Assembly: GCF_003688595.1 (NCBI RefSeq)
Contig: NZ_RCWT01000009.1
Location: 62,001-126,000 of the forward strand
Source of the DNA: Sphingomonas sp. PP-F2F-G114-C0414
Lineage (GTDB): Bacteria; Pseudomonadota; Alphaproteobacteria; Sphingomonadales; Sphingomonadaceae
Direction of reading: 5' to 3'
DNA: 64,000 nucleotides
Below are positions 53,690-61,589 of the stretch, piece by piece (the first letter of the stretch is position 1; the number at the start of each line of letters is the position of its first letter). The notes below the pieces were generated by a model. It did not search any database. It was given only the letters and a program-made list of their open reading frames with translations, and was not told the origin of the DNA. The translations under genes were made by a program, and so were the position numbers.

Positions 53690-54921
53690 GCGTCAGGTCC
53701 TTTTTTACCGAAGCGGTCGAGGTCGAACGGCGCGAGCGGCACCGCCGGGGTCTCCCCCGCCAGCATCGCCGCGACGAGCGTCGCGGTCACCGGCGCGAGT
53801 GTGAGCCCGAGATGTTGGTGGCCGAAGGCATAAGCGAGATTTGCGTGGCGCGTCGAGCGGCCGATCGCGGGGAGATAGTCGGGCAGCGTCGGCCTGGCCC
53901 CCATCCAGCGCGTGAACGGCCCGTCGATCGGCAGGCCGAGCGATCGGACGTGATGCTCCAGTCGGTCCCATTTGCGCTGATCGGGCGGACCGTCGGGATC
54001 GCCGAGCTCGACGAAGCTCGCCGCCTGGACGCACTCCGCATAGCGGGTGACGATCATCGAGCGATCCTCGAACACGACCGGCGGCAGGTCGGCCGGCCAG
54101 CCGTCGGCGCGCGCGCGGATATGATAGCCGCGCTCGGCGATCATCGGCACGCGGTAGCCGAGCGGTTCGAGCAGCGCGCGGGAGCGGACGCCTGCGGTCA
54201 CGAGTAGCTGATCGACATCGTGGCCGAGGATGACGATCCGTCCTGAATCGTCGGCCAATCGCGCCGCTTGGCGGACGATCCGGCCACCACGTGCCTCGAC
54301 CGCGGCCTCGAGTGTTGTTGCAAGCACGCGAAGGTCGGCGATCTGGCCGCTGCCGGTGAAGCGGATCGCGCCGCCGACCGGATCGGCGAGAAAGCCGAGC
54401 CGGTGCAGCACGTCGGGATCGGCGTCCGCGATCCGCGCCGTGCCGATCGCAGCGCGCGACCAATGGGTGCGGCCGGCGCGTGCACTTTCGGGTGTGTCCC
54501 AGACGACGATATGGCCGTCCTCGCGGAGCAGGTCGCGCGCGCCGAGCGTGCCGACCAGGTCGCGCCACGCAGGCATCGCGCCGGCGAGCAGCGGCGTCAG
54601 CGCCGCCGTGCCCGCCGCGAACTTCGCCGGGGTCGACGCCGCGACCAGCCGTGCGGTGAACGGCAGCCAGTGCGCCGCCATCGACACCGGCAGTCCCAGC
54701 GCGCCGCCGACGCTGAACAGACGCTTCGGTACCGAGCGCACCGCGGCGGGCGAGGCGAGCGGCTCGACCTGTTCGACCGCGATGTGCCCGGCATTGCCCC
54801 AGGATGCGGCGTTGTAATCGCCATCGCGTTCGAACACACTCACGCTGTACTCCCGGTCGAGCAGCGCGACGGCGCAGCACAGTCCGACCACGCCGCCCCC
54901 CACGATACCGATCGTTTTCAA
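53686..54921 (-). CDS. DadA-like FAD oxidoreductase, probable D-hydroxyproline dehydrogenase
   Basis: 411 residues from TTG 54921 (LKTIGIVGGGVVGLCC), with AGGAG 7 nt upstream; the frame extending to 55137 would cross the divergent gene. Rossmann FAD motif GIVGGGVVGLCCAVALLDRE, then ASWGNAGHIAVEQVEPLASP as in DadA/LhpB-type D-amino-acid dehydrogenases. The C-terminal FAD clamp is WMGARPTLPDYLPAIGRSTRHANLAYAFGHQHLGLTLAP. In the hydroxyproline pathway the epimerase product cis-4-hydroxy-D-proline is oxidised to Delta1-pyrroline-4-hydroxy-2-carboxylate by such an enzyme. Divergent from the deaminase gene across putative GntR box C. Confidence 0.87.
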   Translation of the reverse strand: MKTIGIVGGGVVGLCCAVALLDREYSVSVFERDGDYNAASWGNAGHIAVEQVEPLASPAAVRSVPKRLFSVGGALGLPVSMAAHWLPFTARLVAASTPAKFAAGTAALTPLLAGAMPAWRDLVGTLGARDLLREDGHIVVWDTPESARAGRTHWSRAAIGTARIADADPDVLHRLGFLADPVGGAIRFTGSGQIADLRVLATTLEAAVEARGGRIVRQAARLADDSGRIVILGHDVDQLLVTAGVRSRALLEPLGYRVPMIAERGYHIRARADGWPADLPPVVFEDRSMIVTRYAECVQAASFVELGDPDGPPDQRKWDRLEHHVRSLGLPIDGPFTRWMGARPTLPDYLPAIGRSTRHANLAYAFGHQHLGLTLAPVTATLVAAMLAGETPAVPLAPFDLDRFGKKGPDA

Positions 54922-54950
54922 TCCAATCTCCTGTTGCACGGCGCTTAACG

Positions 54951-54966
54951 AATTCGTATACGATAT
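54951..54966. promoter_or_regulatory. Putative GntR box, site C (dehydrogenase/deaminase divergon)
   Basis: AATTCGTATACGATAT contains the 10-bp perfect palindrome TCGTATACGA and the shared 10-mer TATACGATAT (54957-54966). It lies in the 76-nt gap between the divergent TTG at 54921 and ATG at 54998, where one bound regulator could control both operons. Likely ligand of the FCD-type GntR encoded at 56986. Confidence 0.7.
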
Positions 54967-54997
54967 ATATCTTGAAACGCAGGAAGGTCGATACCGA

Positions 54998-55924
54998 ATG
55001 TCTGTCGAATGGAAGGGCGTATTTCCGGCCGTAACGACGCAGATCCGCGAGGACATGAGCGTCGACCTCGCCGACACCCAGCGCGTCGTCGACGACCTGA
55101 TCCGCGACGGTGTGACCGGGGTGATCGCACTCGGCACGGTCGGCGAGAATAACTCGTTCGACTATGATGAAAAGGTCGAAGTGCTGACCGCGATCGTCGA
55201 GGCGGTCGATGGTCGCGTGCCGGTCATCACCGGCGTCTCGGAATACGACACGCGTCGTGCGGTTCGCTATGCGCAGGCCGCCGAGAAGGCCGGCGCGGAC
55301 GGCCTGATGCTGTTGCCGCCGATGGTCTATGTGCCGAAGCCGCACGAACTGGTGGCGCATTTCAAGGGCGTGGCGGAGCAGGTCGGCCTGCCGATCATGC
55401 TGTATAACAACCCGCCCGCGTATCGCACGCTGATCGACAACGACGTCCTCGCCGCGCTGGTCGATGTCGCGAACATCGTCGCGGTGAAGGAATCTGCGCC
55501 CGACACGCGGCGTTTCACCGACGTGAAGACCGCGTTCGGCGACCGCTACGTGCTGTTCGCCGGGCTCGACGACGTTGCGCTCGAAGGGCTGTATCTGGGC
55601 GCGCAGGGCTGGGTCTCCGGGCTTACCAACGCATTCCCGCGGGAATCGGTGGAGCTCGTCAACGCATTCGCGCGCGGCGATCATGCCAAGGCGATGGAAA
55701 TCTATCGCTGGTTCATGCCCTTGCTTCATCTCGATGCCGAGCATGACCTGGTCCAGTCGATCAAGCTCGCCGAGCAGGTCATGGGGCGCGGCTCCGAACG
55801 TGTCCTGCCGCCACGCTATCCGCTGATCGGCGAACGCCGTGCCGAGGTGATCGCGATGGTCGAGAAGGCCGCATCGACCCGCCCGACATTGACCGCCGCC
55901 GAGCCGGCGCTAGCATCCGACTGA
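54998..55924 (+). CDS. DapA-family lyase, probable 1-pyrroline-4-hydroxy-2-carboxylate deaminase
   Basis: 308 residues, normal for DHDPS/NAL-superfamily TIM barrels. WKGVFPAVTTQIREDMSVD, VIALGTVGENNSF (in place of the substrate-binding GTTGE seen in DapA), IMLYNNPPAY with catalytic Tyr136, and IVAVKESAPDTRR with Schiff-base Lys164. In bacterial trans-4-hydroxyproline catabolism this fold converts Delta1-pyrroline-4-hydroxy-2-carboxylate to 2-oxoglutarate semialdehyde plus ammonia. The direct neighbours (D-Hyp dehydrogenase and 4-Hyp epimerase) make that role far more likely than lysine synthesis. The stop overlaps the epimerase start (TGATG). Confidence 0.9.
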   Translation: MSVEWKGVFPAVTTQIREDMSVDLADTQRVVDDLIRDGVTGVIALGTVGENNSFDYDEKVEVLTAIVEAVDGRVPVITGVSEYDTRRAVRYAQAAEKAGADGLMLLPPMVYVPKPHELVAHFKGVAEQVGLPIMLYNNPPAYRTLIDNDVLAALVDVANIVAVKESAPDTRRFTDVKTAFGDRYVLFAGLDDVALEGLYLGAQGWVSGLTNAFPRESVELVNAFARGDHAKAMEIYRWFMPLLHLDAEHDLVQSIKLAEQVMGRGSERVLPPRYPLIGERRAEVIAMVEKAASTRPTLTAAEPALASD

Positions 55925-56922
55925 TGCGCCACACTTTCTTCTGCATCGACGGCCACACCGCCGGCAATCCGGTCCGCCTCGTCGCGGGCGGTGCGCCGTT
56001 GCTGAAGGGCGCGTCGATGTCGGAGCGGCGGCAGGATTTCATGAACCGGTTCGACTGGATTCGCACCGGGCTCTGCTTCGAGCCGCGCGGGCACGATATG
56101 ATGTCGGGCGGGTTCCTCTACCCGCCGACCCGCGACGATACCGATATCGGCATATTGTTCATCGAAACGAGCGGGTGCCTGCCGATGTGCGGGCACGGCA
56201 CCATCGGGATGGTGACGTTCGGGCTCGAACATGGGCTGATCCAACCGGCCGTACCGGGCCGGTTGCGGATCGAGGTGCCTGCGGGCGTTATCGACGTGGC
56301 GTACGAGAGTGATGGCGCAAAGGTGACCTCGGTGCGGATCACCAACGTGCCGGCGTATGTCGCGGCACGCGGGATCGCGGTGGATATCGAGGGCATCGGC
56401 CCGCTCAACATCGATGTCGCCTATGGCGGCAATTACTATGCGATCGTCGAGCCGCAGGGACGCTATACCGGGCTCGACGACCTCGGCGCGGCGGAGATCA
56501 TCGCGCTCAGCGGCCGCGTTCGCGAGGCCGTACGGGCACAGTTCGAGCCGGTTCATCCACTCGACCCGACGATCCGCGGCGTCAGCCACGTGCTGTGGGC
56601 CGACGTGCCGCGCACAGATGGGGCGGACGGTCGCAACGCGGTATTCTACGGCGACAAGGCGATCGACCGCAGTCCGTGCGGCACCGGCACCTCCGCCCGC
56701 CTGGCGCATCTCGCTGACACGGCACGGTTGTCGGTCGGCGACCGGTTCGTACATGAGAGCTATATCGGCAGCCGCTTCATCGGGCGCGTCGAAGCCGAGA
56801 CCATGCTGGGCGATACGCCGGCGATCATCCCGTCGATCGAAGGATCGGCGATCGCGACCGGGTTCAACACGATCTGGATCGATCGCGACGATCGTTTTTG
56901 GAACGGGTTTCAAGTTTCGTGA
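55924..56922 (+). CDS. 4-hydroxyproline 2-epimerase (proline racemase family)
   Basis: 332 residues. Starts MRHTFFCIDGHTAGNPVRLVAGG, the standard HypE opening. Both catalytic cysteines are present: Cys89 in LPMCGHGTIG and Cys252 in DRSPCGTGTSARLA. This excludes the related trans-3-hydroxyproline dehydratases, which carry Thr or Ser at one of these positions. It interconverts trans-4-hydroxy-L-proline and cis-4-hydroxy-D-proline, the first step of the pathway. Proline racemase remains formally possible, but the gene context argues for hydroxyproline. Confidence 0.93.
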   Translation: MRHTFFCIDGHTAGNPVRLVAGGAPLLKGASMSERRQDFMNRFDWIRTGLCFEPRGHDMMSGGFLYPPTRDDTDIGILFIETSGCLPMCGHGTIGMVTFGLEHGLIQPAVPGRLRIEVPAGVIDVAYESDGAKVTSVRITNVPAYVAARGIAVDIEGIGPLNIDVAYGGNYYAIVEPQGRYTGLDDLGAAEIIALSGRVREAVRAQFEPVHPLDPTIRGVSHVLWADVPRTDGADGRNAVFYGDKAIDRSPCGTGTSARLAHLADTARLSVGDRFVHESYIGSRFIGRVEAETMLGDTPAIIPSIEGSAIATGFNTIWIDRDDRFWNGFQVS

Positions 56923-56985
56923 GCTATATTTCATGAAGTGTGGGCTATGCAGGGGGCGCAATCCCGTCCCCGGAGCCTTCCGTCT

Positions 56986-57639
56986 ATGAGTATCGTCGTC
57001 CGCACCCTGTCCGAGCAGGTGTTCGAGATCGTTCGCGAGCAGATCGTTACCGGCAAGCTCGCCGGCCACACCGCGATCCGCCAGGATGCGTTGGCGACCG
57101 AACTCGGCGTCAGCAAGATCCCGCTCCGCGAGGCACTGGCGCGGCTCGAGCAAGAAGGGCTGCTGACCAGCCATGCGAACCGCGGCTATTCGGTCCAGCC
57201 GATGTCGGCGGACGAGGCGAACGATATCTTCGCGTTGCGGCTGGCGATCGAACCGCAGGCTGCGGCCTATGCCGCGACGGTCGCCAACGACGACGATCGT
57301 GTCGCGGCTATCCTGGCGTTCGAAGAACTGGACAGCGCCGCGAGCGAGCGGCTGGCCGAGGTCGCGATCCGCAACCGCGTGTTCCACACCGCGCTGGTCC
57401 GTCCCGGCCGCCGCCTGCTGACCACGCAGATGGTCGAGCGGCTGGCGATCCTGGCGGAACGCTATGTCGTCGCGCATCTGCGCCCGGCGGGACGCGAGGA
57501 TCGGGCGCATCTGGAGCATCGCCAGATGCTCGACGCCTGGCTCGCCCGCGACGACGATCGCATGCTGGTGCTGCTGACGAGCCATATTCAATCGACGCTG
57601 ACCGATCTGCGCGCGCAGTTCGACACAGCGCGAGACTAG
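56986..57639 (+). CDS. GntR-family (FadR/FCD subfamily) regulator of the Hyp locus
   Basis: 217 residues from ATG 56986 (MSIVVRTLSEQV), with GGAG about 10 nt upstream; an ATG at 56938 would add 16 unlikely residues. Winged helix: EIVREQIVTGKLAGHTAIRQDALATELGVSKIPLREALARLEQEGLL. The all-helical FCD domain follows (DIFALRLAIEPQAAAYA, RNRVFHTAL, HLEHRQMLDAWLARDDDRMLVLLTSHI) and typically binds a metal plus a carboxylate such as an amino or hydroxy acid. It lies between the epimerase and permease genes. It is the natural candidate to bind the ATATCGTATA boxes at the three promoters. Confidence 0.9.
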   Translation: MSIVVRTLSEQVFEIVREQIVTGKLAGHTAIRQDALATELGVSKIPLREALARLEQEGLLTSHANRGYSVQPMSADEANDIFALRLAIEPQAAAYAATVANDDDRVAAILAFEELDSAASERLAEVAIRNRVFHTALVRPGRRLLTTQMVERLAILAERYVVAHLRPAGREDRAHLEHRQMLDAWLARDDDRMLVLLTSHIQSTLTDLRAQFDTARD

Positions 57640-57652
57640 AGACCAACCGGGG

Positions 57653-59068
57653 ATGGGCATGTTTGGACCGCGTAAATCGTTCGAATCGTCTGCCCATAAC
57701 CGCGAACACAGCCTCGCCAAGACGCTGAGCTGGCCGCATCTGATCGCGCTCGGGGTGGGGGCGATCGTCGGCACCGGAATCTACACCTTGGTCGGCGTCG
57801 GCGCGGAACGCGCCGGGCCGGGCGTCATCCTCGCCTTCGTGATCTGCGGCGTGATCTGCGCGTGCGCGGCACTCGCCTATACCGAGCTCGCGACGCTGAT
57901 CCCCGCCGCGGGGAGCGCCTATACCTTTAGCTATACCGCGCTCGGCGAGACCGTCGCCTGGGTGGTCGGCTGGAGCCTGATCCTCGAATATTCGCTGGCG
58001 TGTTCGACCGTCGCGGTCGGCTGGTCGGGCTATCTGGTCGGCTGGATCGAGGCGGCGGGGATCCATCTGCCGCACGCATTGTTGGTCGGTCCGCATGGCG
58101 GCGGGATCGTCAACATGCCCGCGGTACTGGTGTCGCTCGCGGTGATGGGGATGCTGATCCTCGGCACGCGGCAGAGCGCGACGCTGAACATCGTGCTGGT
58201 GTTGATCAAGCTGGTCGCGCTGACGATCTTCGTCGTCTACGCCGCGCCCGCGTTCAAGGCCGACAACCTGCACCCGTTCATGCCCTACGGCTTCGGCTCG
58301 ACCGAGATCGGCGGGCACAAGAGGGGCGTGATGGCGGCGGCGGCGATCGTGTTCTTCGCATTCTACGGCTTCGACGCGGTCGCGACCTCGGCGGAGGAAA
58401 CCAAGAACCCCAAGCGCGATTTGACGATCGGCATCGTCGGCTCGATGCTGGTCTGCACGGTGATCTACATGGCGGTGGCGGTCAGCGCGATCGGCGCGCT
58501 GCCGTTCACGCAGCTCGCCAATTCGCCCGAACCGCTCGCGCTGGTGCTGCGTCAGTTGAGCCAGCCGTTCGCCGCGCAGCTCATCGCGCTGGCCGCGGTG
58601 ATCGCGCTGCCGTCGGTGATCCTGGTGATGATGTACGGGCAGAGCCGGATCTTCTTCGTGATGGCGCGCGACGGGCTGCTCCCGCGGCGGCTTGCCAAGG
58701 TCAGCAAGCGGACCGGGTCGCCGACGTTGATCACGCTGCTGACCGGCCTGTCGATCGCCGCGGTCGCGGGGTTCTTCCGGCTCGACGAGATCGCCGAACT
58801 CGCCAATGCGGGGACGCTGATCGCGTTCATCTCGGTCGGCGTGTGCCTGATGGTGTTGCGTCGCACCGCGCCGCACCTGCCGCGGCTGTTCCGCTGCCCG
58901 GCCGCCTATGTCGTCGGTACCGTGACCGTGCTCGGCTGCCTGTATCTGCTCGCGAGCCTGCCGACGTCGACGCTCGTCCGGTTCGTGATCTGGAACGGCA
59001 TCGGGCTCGCGCTGTACGCGGCCTATGGGCGGCGCAAGAGCGATGCGGGGAAAGCTTCGCCACTTTAA
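57653..59068 (+). CDS. APC-family amino acid permease (cationic-transporter type)
   Basis: 471 residues with about 12 membrane helices. The start SLAKTLSWPHLIALGVGAIVGTGIYTLVGVGAERAGPGVILAF is the APC helix-1 substrate-binding motif (GAIVGTGI). FFAFYGFDAVATSAEETKNPKRDLTIGIVGSMLVC and PSVILVMMYGQSRIFFVMARDGLLP are further family elements. Third behind the epimerase and 14 nt after gntR. The probable substrate is hydroxyproline, proline or a derived dipeptide taken up from the periplasm; the sequence itself shows only general amino-acid transport. Confidence 0.88.
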   Translation: MGMFGPRKSFESSAHNREHSLAKTLSWPHLIALGVGAIVGTGIYTLVGVGAERAGPGVILAFVICGVICACAALAYTELATLIPAAGSAYTFSYTALGETVAWVVGWSLILEYSLACSTVAVGWSGYLVGWIEAAGIHLPHALLVGPHGGGIVNMPAVLVSLAVMGMLILGTRQSATLNIVLVLIKLVALTIFVVYAAPAFKADNLHPFMPYGFGSTEIGGHKRGVMAAAAIVFFAFYGFDAVATSAEETKNPKRDLTIGIVGSMLVCTVIYMAVAVSAIGALPFTQLANSPEPLALVLRQLSQPFAAQLIALAAVIALPSVILVMMYGQSRIFFVMARDGLLPRRLAKVSKRTGSPTLITLLTGLSIAAVAGFFRLDEIAELANAGTLIAFISVGVCLMVLRRTAPHLPRLFRCPAAYVVGTVTVLGCLYLLASLPTSTLVRFVIWNGIGLALYAAYGRRKSDAGKASPL

Positions 59069-59115
59069 GGCGATAGCGCTTTCCACCGGCACACCGACCG
59101 CCTAAGCGAAGCTAT

Positions 59116-59204
59116 CCCCGGGGGGCCGCTGACGCGCGGCTGAGAGGTGGGCAGCAGCCCATGACCCGCTGAACCTGATCCGGCTTATACCGGCGTAGGG
59201 AGGG
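59116..59204 (+). ncRNA. TPP riboswitch (THI element)
   Basis: The conserved THI-box is complete: GGGGGCCGC...GCGGCTGAGAGG (CTGAGA at 59140-59145), a GGGC-AGCA-GCCC helix, ACCCGCTGAACCTGATCCGG, then CGGCGTAGGGAGG. The P2/P3 pyrimidine-sensor and P4/P5 pyrophosphate-sensor arms can be drawn. It lies about 40 nt upstream of the TonB receptor start, so binding of thiamine pyrophosphate would shut off the receptor, kinase and transporter genes. Confidence 0.96.
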
Positions 59205-59242
59205 TCCGCGGCTGGCCCGTCGTCCCTCCGATTGGAGTGGAC

Positions 59243-61588
59243 GTGAGCGTTTTCGGTACTGGTTTTCCGTTTTTGAAGTCCGCGTCGCCGTCTTGGCGAT
59301 CGCATGTCCGACTGGGCCGGGTGGCGTTGACCCTGTCGGCAACTTTGCTCGCGTCGTCCGCGCTGGCGCAAGTCGCCCCCGATCCGGCCGAACCCGCGGA
59401 GATCCGCGTCGTCGGCACGCCCGATTCGGCAGGCCTCTTACCCGACCAGCGTACGCCGAAAGCGCAGAGCGCGATCTCCGCGGACTTCATCGTCAAGCAG
59501 GCGCCGACGCTCAACGCGTTCCAGCTGGTGACGTTGCTGCCCGGCGCGAACGTCGCGTCGAGCGATCCGTACGGCCTCTCGACCAGTTCGAGCCTCACCG
59601 TCCGCGGGCTCGGGCAGGACGAGATCGGCGTGCTGATGGAAGGCGCGCCGCAGAACGACATCGGCTATTATTACGCCTATCCCTCGCAGTTCGCCGACCC
59701 CGAGAATCTGCGGCGGATCACGCTGGCGCAAGGCGCGGTCGATATCGATTCGCCGACGCTGGGCGGTGCCGGCGGGCTGTTGTCGCTGGCGCTCGACGAT
59801 CCCAAGGCGCGTCCCGGTGGGCTGGTCGATCTGTCGCTCGGCAGCTACGCGGCGCGGCGTGCGTTCGTGCGCGTCGACACCGGCACGATCGGCAACACCG
59901 GGCTGAAGGCGTTCCTGTCCTATTCGAACACCCGCGCGGACAATTGGCGCGGCGCGGGCTACGACACGCGCCAGCATATCGACGCGAAGTTTCTCGAGGA
60001 ATGGGGCGCCGGCAACCGCGCCAGCATCGCGCTGTCGTATAACGATGCGAACTCGTCGAGCTATCCGAGCCCGACGCTGGCGGAGTGGAACGCGCAGGGT
60101 CGCGGCTTCAACTACGACAAGCGTTATACGGCGGGGAACACAAACTATTGGCGGCTGTACCGCGCGCCGTTCCGCAACCTCTATGCCTCCGCACCGGTGC
60201 ATCTGGTGCTGACCGACCGGCTCGCGCTGGACACCACGACCTATCTCCAGTTCGGCTACGGCAACTCGCCCTATGGCACGCAGCTCACCACCACCGGCAA
60301 TTTCCTCGGGACCGAAGAGCTGGCCCAGCCGATCGCGCTGCCCGGCGCGGTCGACGGTGTGGCGACCGTGCTCGGCAATTATACCGGCGATCAGATGCGG
60401 ACCGGCAACGTCAGTAAGCTCACCTTCAAGACCGGCGTGCACACGCTCACCGCCGGGCTCTGGTTCGATTACGGCACCGATCGCGTCACGCAGTCGTACA
60501 CGTCGATCGATGCGGACGGGGAGCCGACCGACCGCTGGGGGTATCGCGCGAAGGCGATCCGCACTGCCGATGGTCGCCTGCTCGCCTATGAGAACCAGCG
60601 GACCGTCACCGTCACGAAGGGGTTCTTCGTCGCCGACAGCATCGCGCTGACGCCGCGGCTGACGATCGACGCGGGGTTCAAGGGCGTCGACGTGCTGCGC
60701 AACGGCCGCAATTACCTGCCGGGGCCGCAGACCGACGTGCGGCTCGACAGCTTCGCGGCGCTGCCGCGCGCGGCGATCCATTACCGGCTCGACGATCGCC
60801 AGCAGGTGTTCGCCAACATCACCACCAATTTCCGCACGCCCAACGAGTTCACGCTCTACAACAGCTATGCGGGCGGGGTCGTCGCGACGCAGGGCACGAC
60901 TGCGTTGAAGAACGAATATTCGGTGTCGCAGGAACTCGGTTATCGCTTCATCGGCGCACAGCTCTCGGCGTCGGTGACGGGCTTCCACTACAAGTTCCGC
61001 AACCGCCAGTTGGCGACCGTCATTGACCAGGGCGGTGCGCTGATCAGCGGGACGCTCAACGCCGGCGGGCAGACCTCGTACGGGGTCGATGCCGAGGTCG
61101 ATTACCGGCCGATCGCGGGCGTCAGCCTGTATCTCTCGGGGGAGTATCTGCACGCGCGGATCGACGACGATCTGCCGGTCGGCGGGGACTTTCTCGCGAC
61201 GCGCGGCAAGCACGCGGTGTCGAGTCCGACGGTCCAGTTCGGCGCGGGCGGCACGTATGACGACGGCCGGTTCTTCGGCAGCGTCGCCTCGAAATATCTC
61301 GGCCGGCAATATGCGACGTTCGTCAACGACGAGCGTATCAAGGGCTATGCGACGCTCGATCTGTCGGTCGGGGTGCATCTGGCCGAGTGGCTCGACGGCC
61401 AGCGCACCGATCTGCGCGTGAATGCGATCAACGTCACCGATCCGCACGTCCTGGCCGGCGTGCAGGCGGTCACCACCAACGCGCAGGACTCGATCGGCCG
61501 CAACGGCACGGTGATCGCCGGCACTGCGCCGGCCTATTATATCGGCAGCGGCAGGGCGGTGATGGCGACGGTGTCGCGTGCGTTCTGA
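59243..61588 (+). CDS. TonB-dependent receptor for thiamine (TPP-riboswitch controlled)
   Basis: 781 residues from GTG 59243, with GGAG 5 nt upstream; a GTG at 59237 is within the ribosome site. Signal peptide VALTLSATLLASSALAQ. Plug: QSAISADFIVKQAPTLNAFQLVTLLPGANVASSDPYGL, then LTVRGLGQDEIGVLMEGAPQND. The barrel ends GSGRAVMATVSRAF. No STN domain. It follows a TPP riboswitch and precedes a kinase and a PnuC-like carrier, so it should carry thiamine or a phosphate ester across the outer membrane. Confidence 0.92.
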   Translation: MSVFGTGFPFLKSASPSWRSHVRLGRVALTLSATLLASSALAQVAPDPAEPAEIRVVGTPDSAGLLPDQRTPKAQSAISADFIVKQAPTLNAFQLVTLLPGANVASSDPYGLSTSSSLTVRGLGQDEIGVLMEGAPQNDIGYYYAYPSQFADPENLRRITLAQGAVDIDSPTLGGAGGLLSLALDDPKARPGGLVDLSLGSYAARRAFVRVDTGTIGNTGLKAFLSYSNTRADNWRGAGYDTRQHIDAKFLEEWGAGNRASIALSYNDANSSSYPSPTLAEWNAQGRGFNYDKRYTAGNTNYWRLYRAPFRNLYASAPVHLVLTDRLALDTTTYLQFGYGNSPYGTQLTTTGNFLGTEELAQPIALPGAVDGVATVLGNYTGDQMRTGNVSKLTFKTGVHTLTAGLWFDYGTDRVTQSYTSIDADGEPTDRWGYRAKAIRTADGRLLAYENQRTVTVTKGFFVADSIALTPRLTIDAGFKGVDVLRNGRNYLPGPQTDVRLDSFAALPRAAIHYRLDDRQQVFANITTNFRTPNEFTLYNSYAGGVVATQGTTALKNEYSVSQELGYRFIGAQLSASVTGFHYKFRNRQLATVIDQGGALISGTLNAGGQTSYGVDAEVDYRPIAGVSLYLSGEYLHARIDDDLPVGGDFLATRGKHAVSSPTVQFGAGGTYDDGRFFGSVASKYLGRQYATFVNDERIKGYATLDLSVGVHLAEWLDGQRTDLRVNAINVTDPHVLAGVQAVTTNAQDSIGRNGTVIAGTAPAYYIGSGRAVMATVSRAF

Positions 61589-61589
61589 G

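Noticed and set aside
55924..56922. Annotation as trans-3-hydroxyproline dehydratase
   Set aside because: Both catalytic positions are Cys (89 and 252), the epimerase/racemase pattern.
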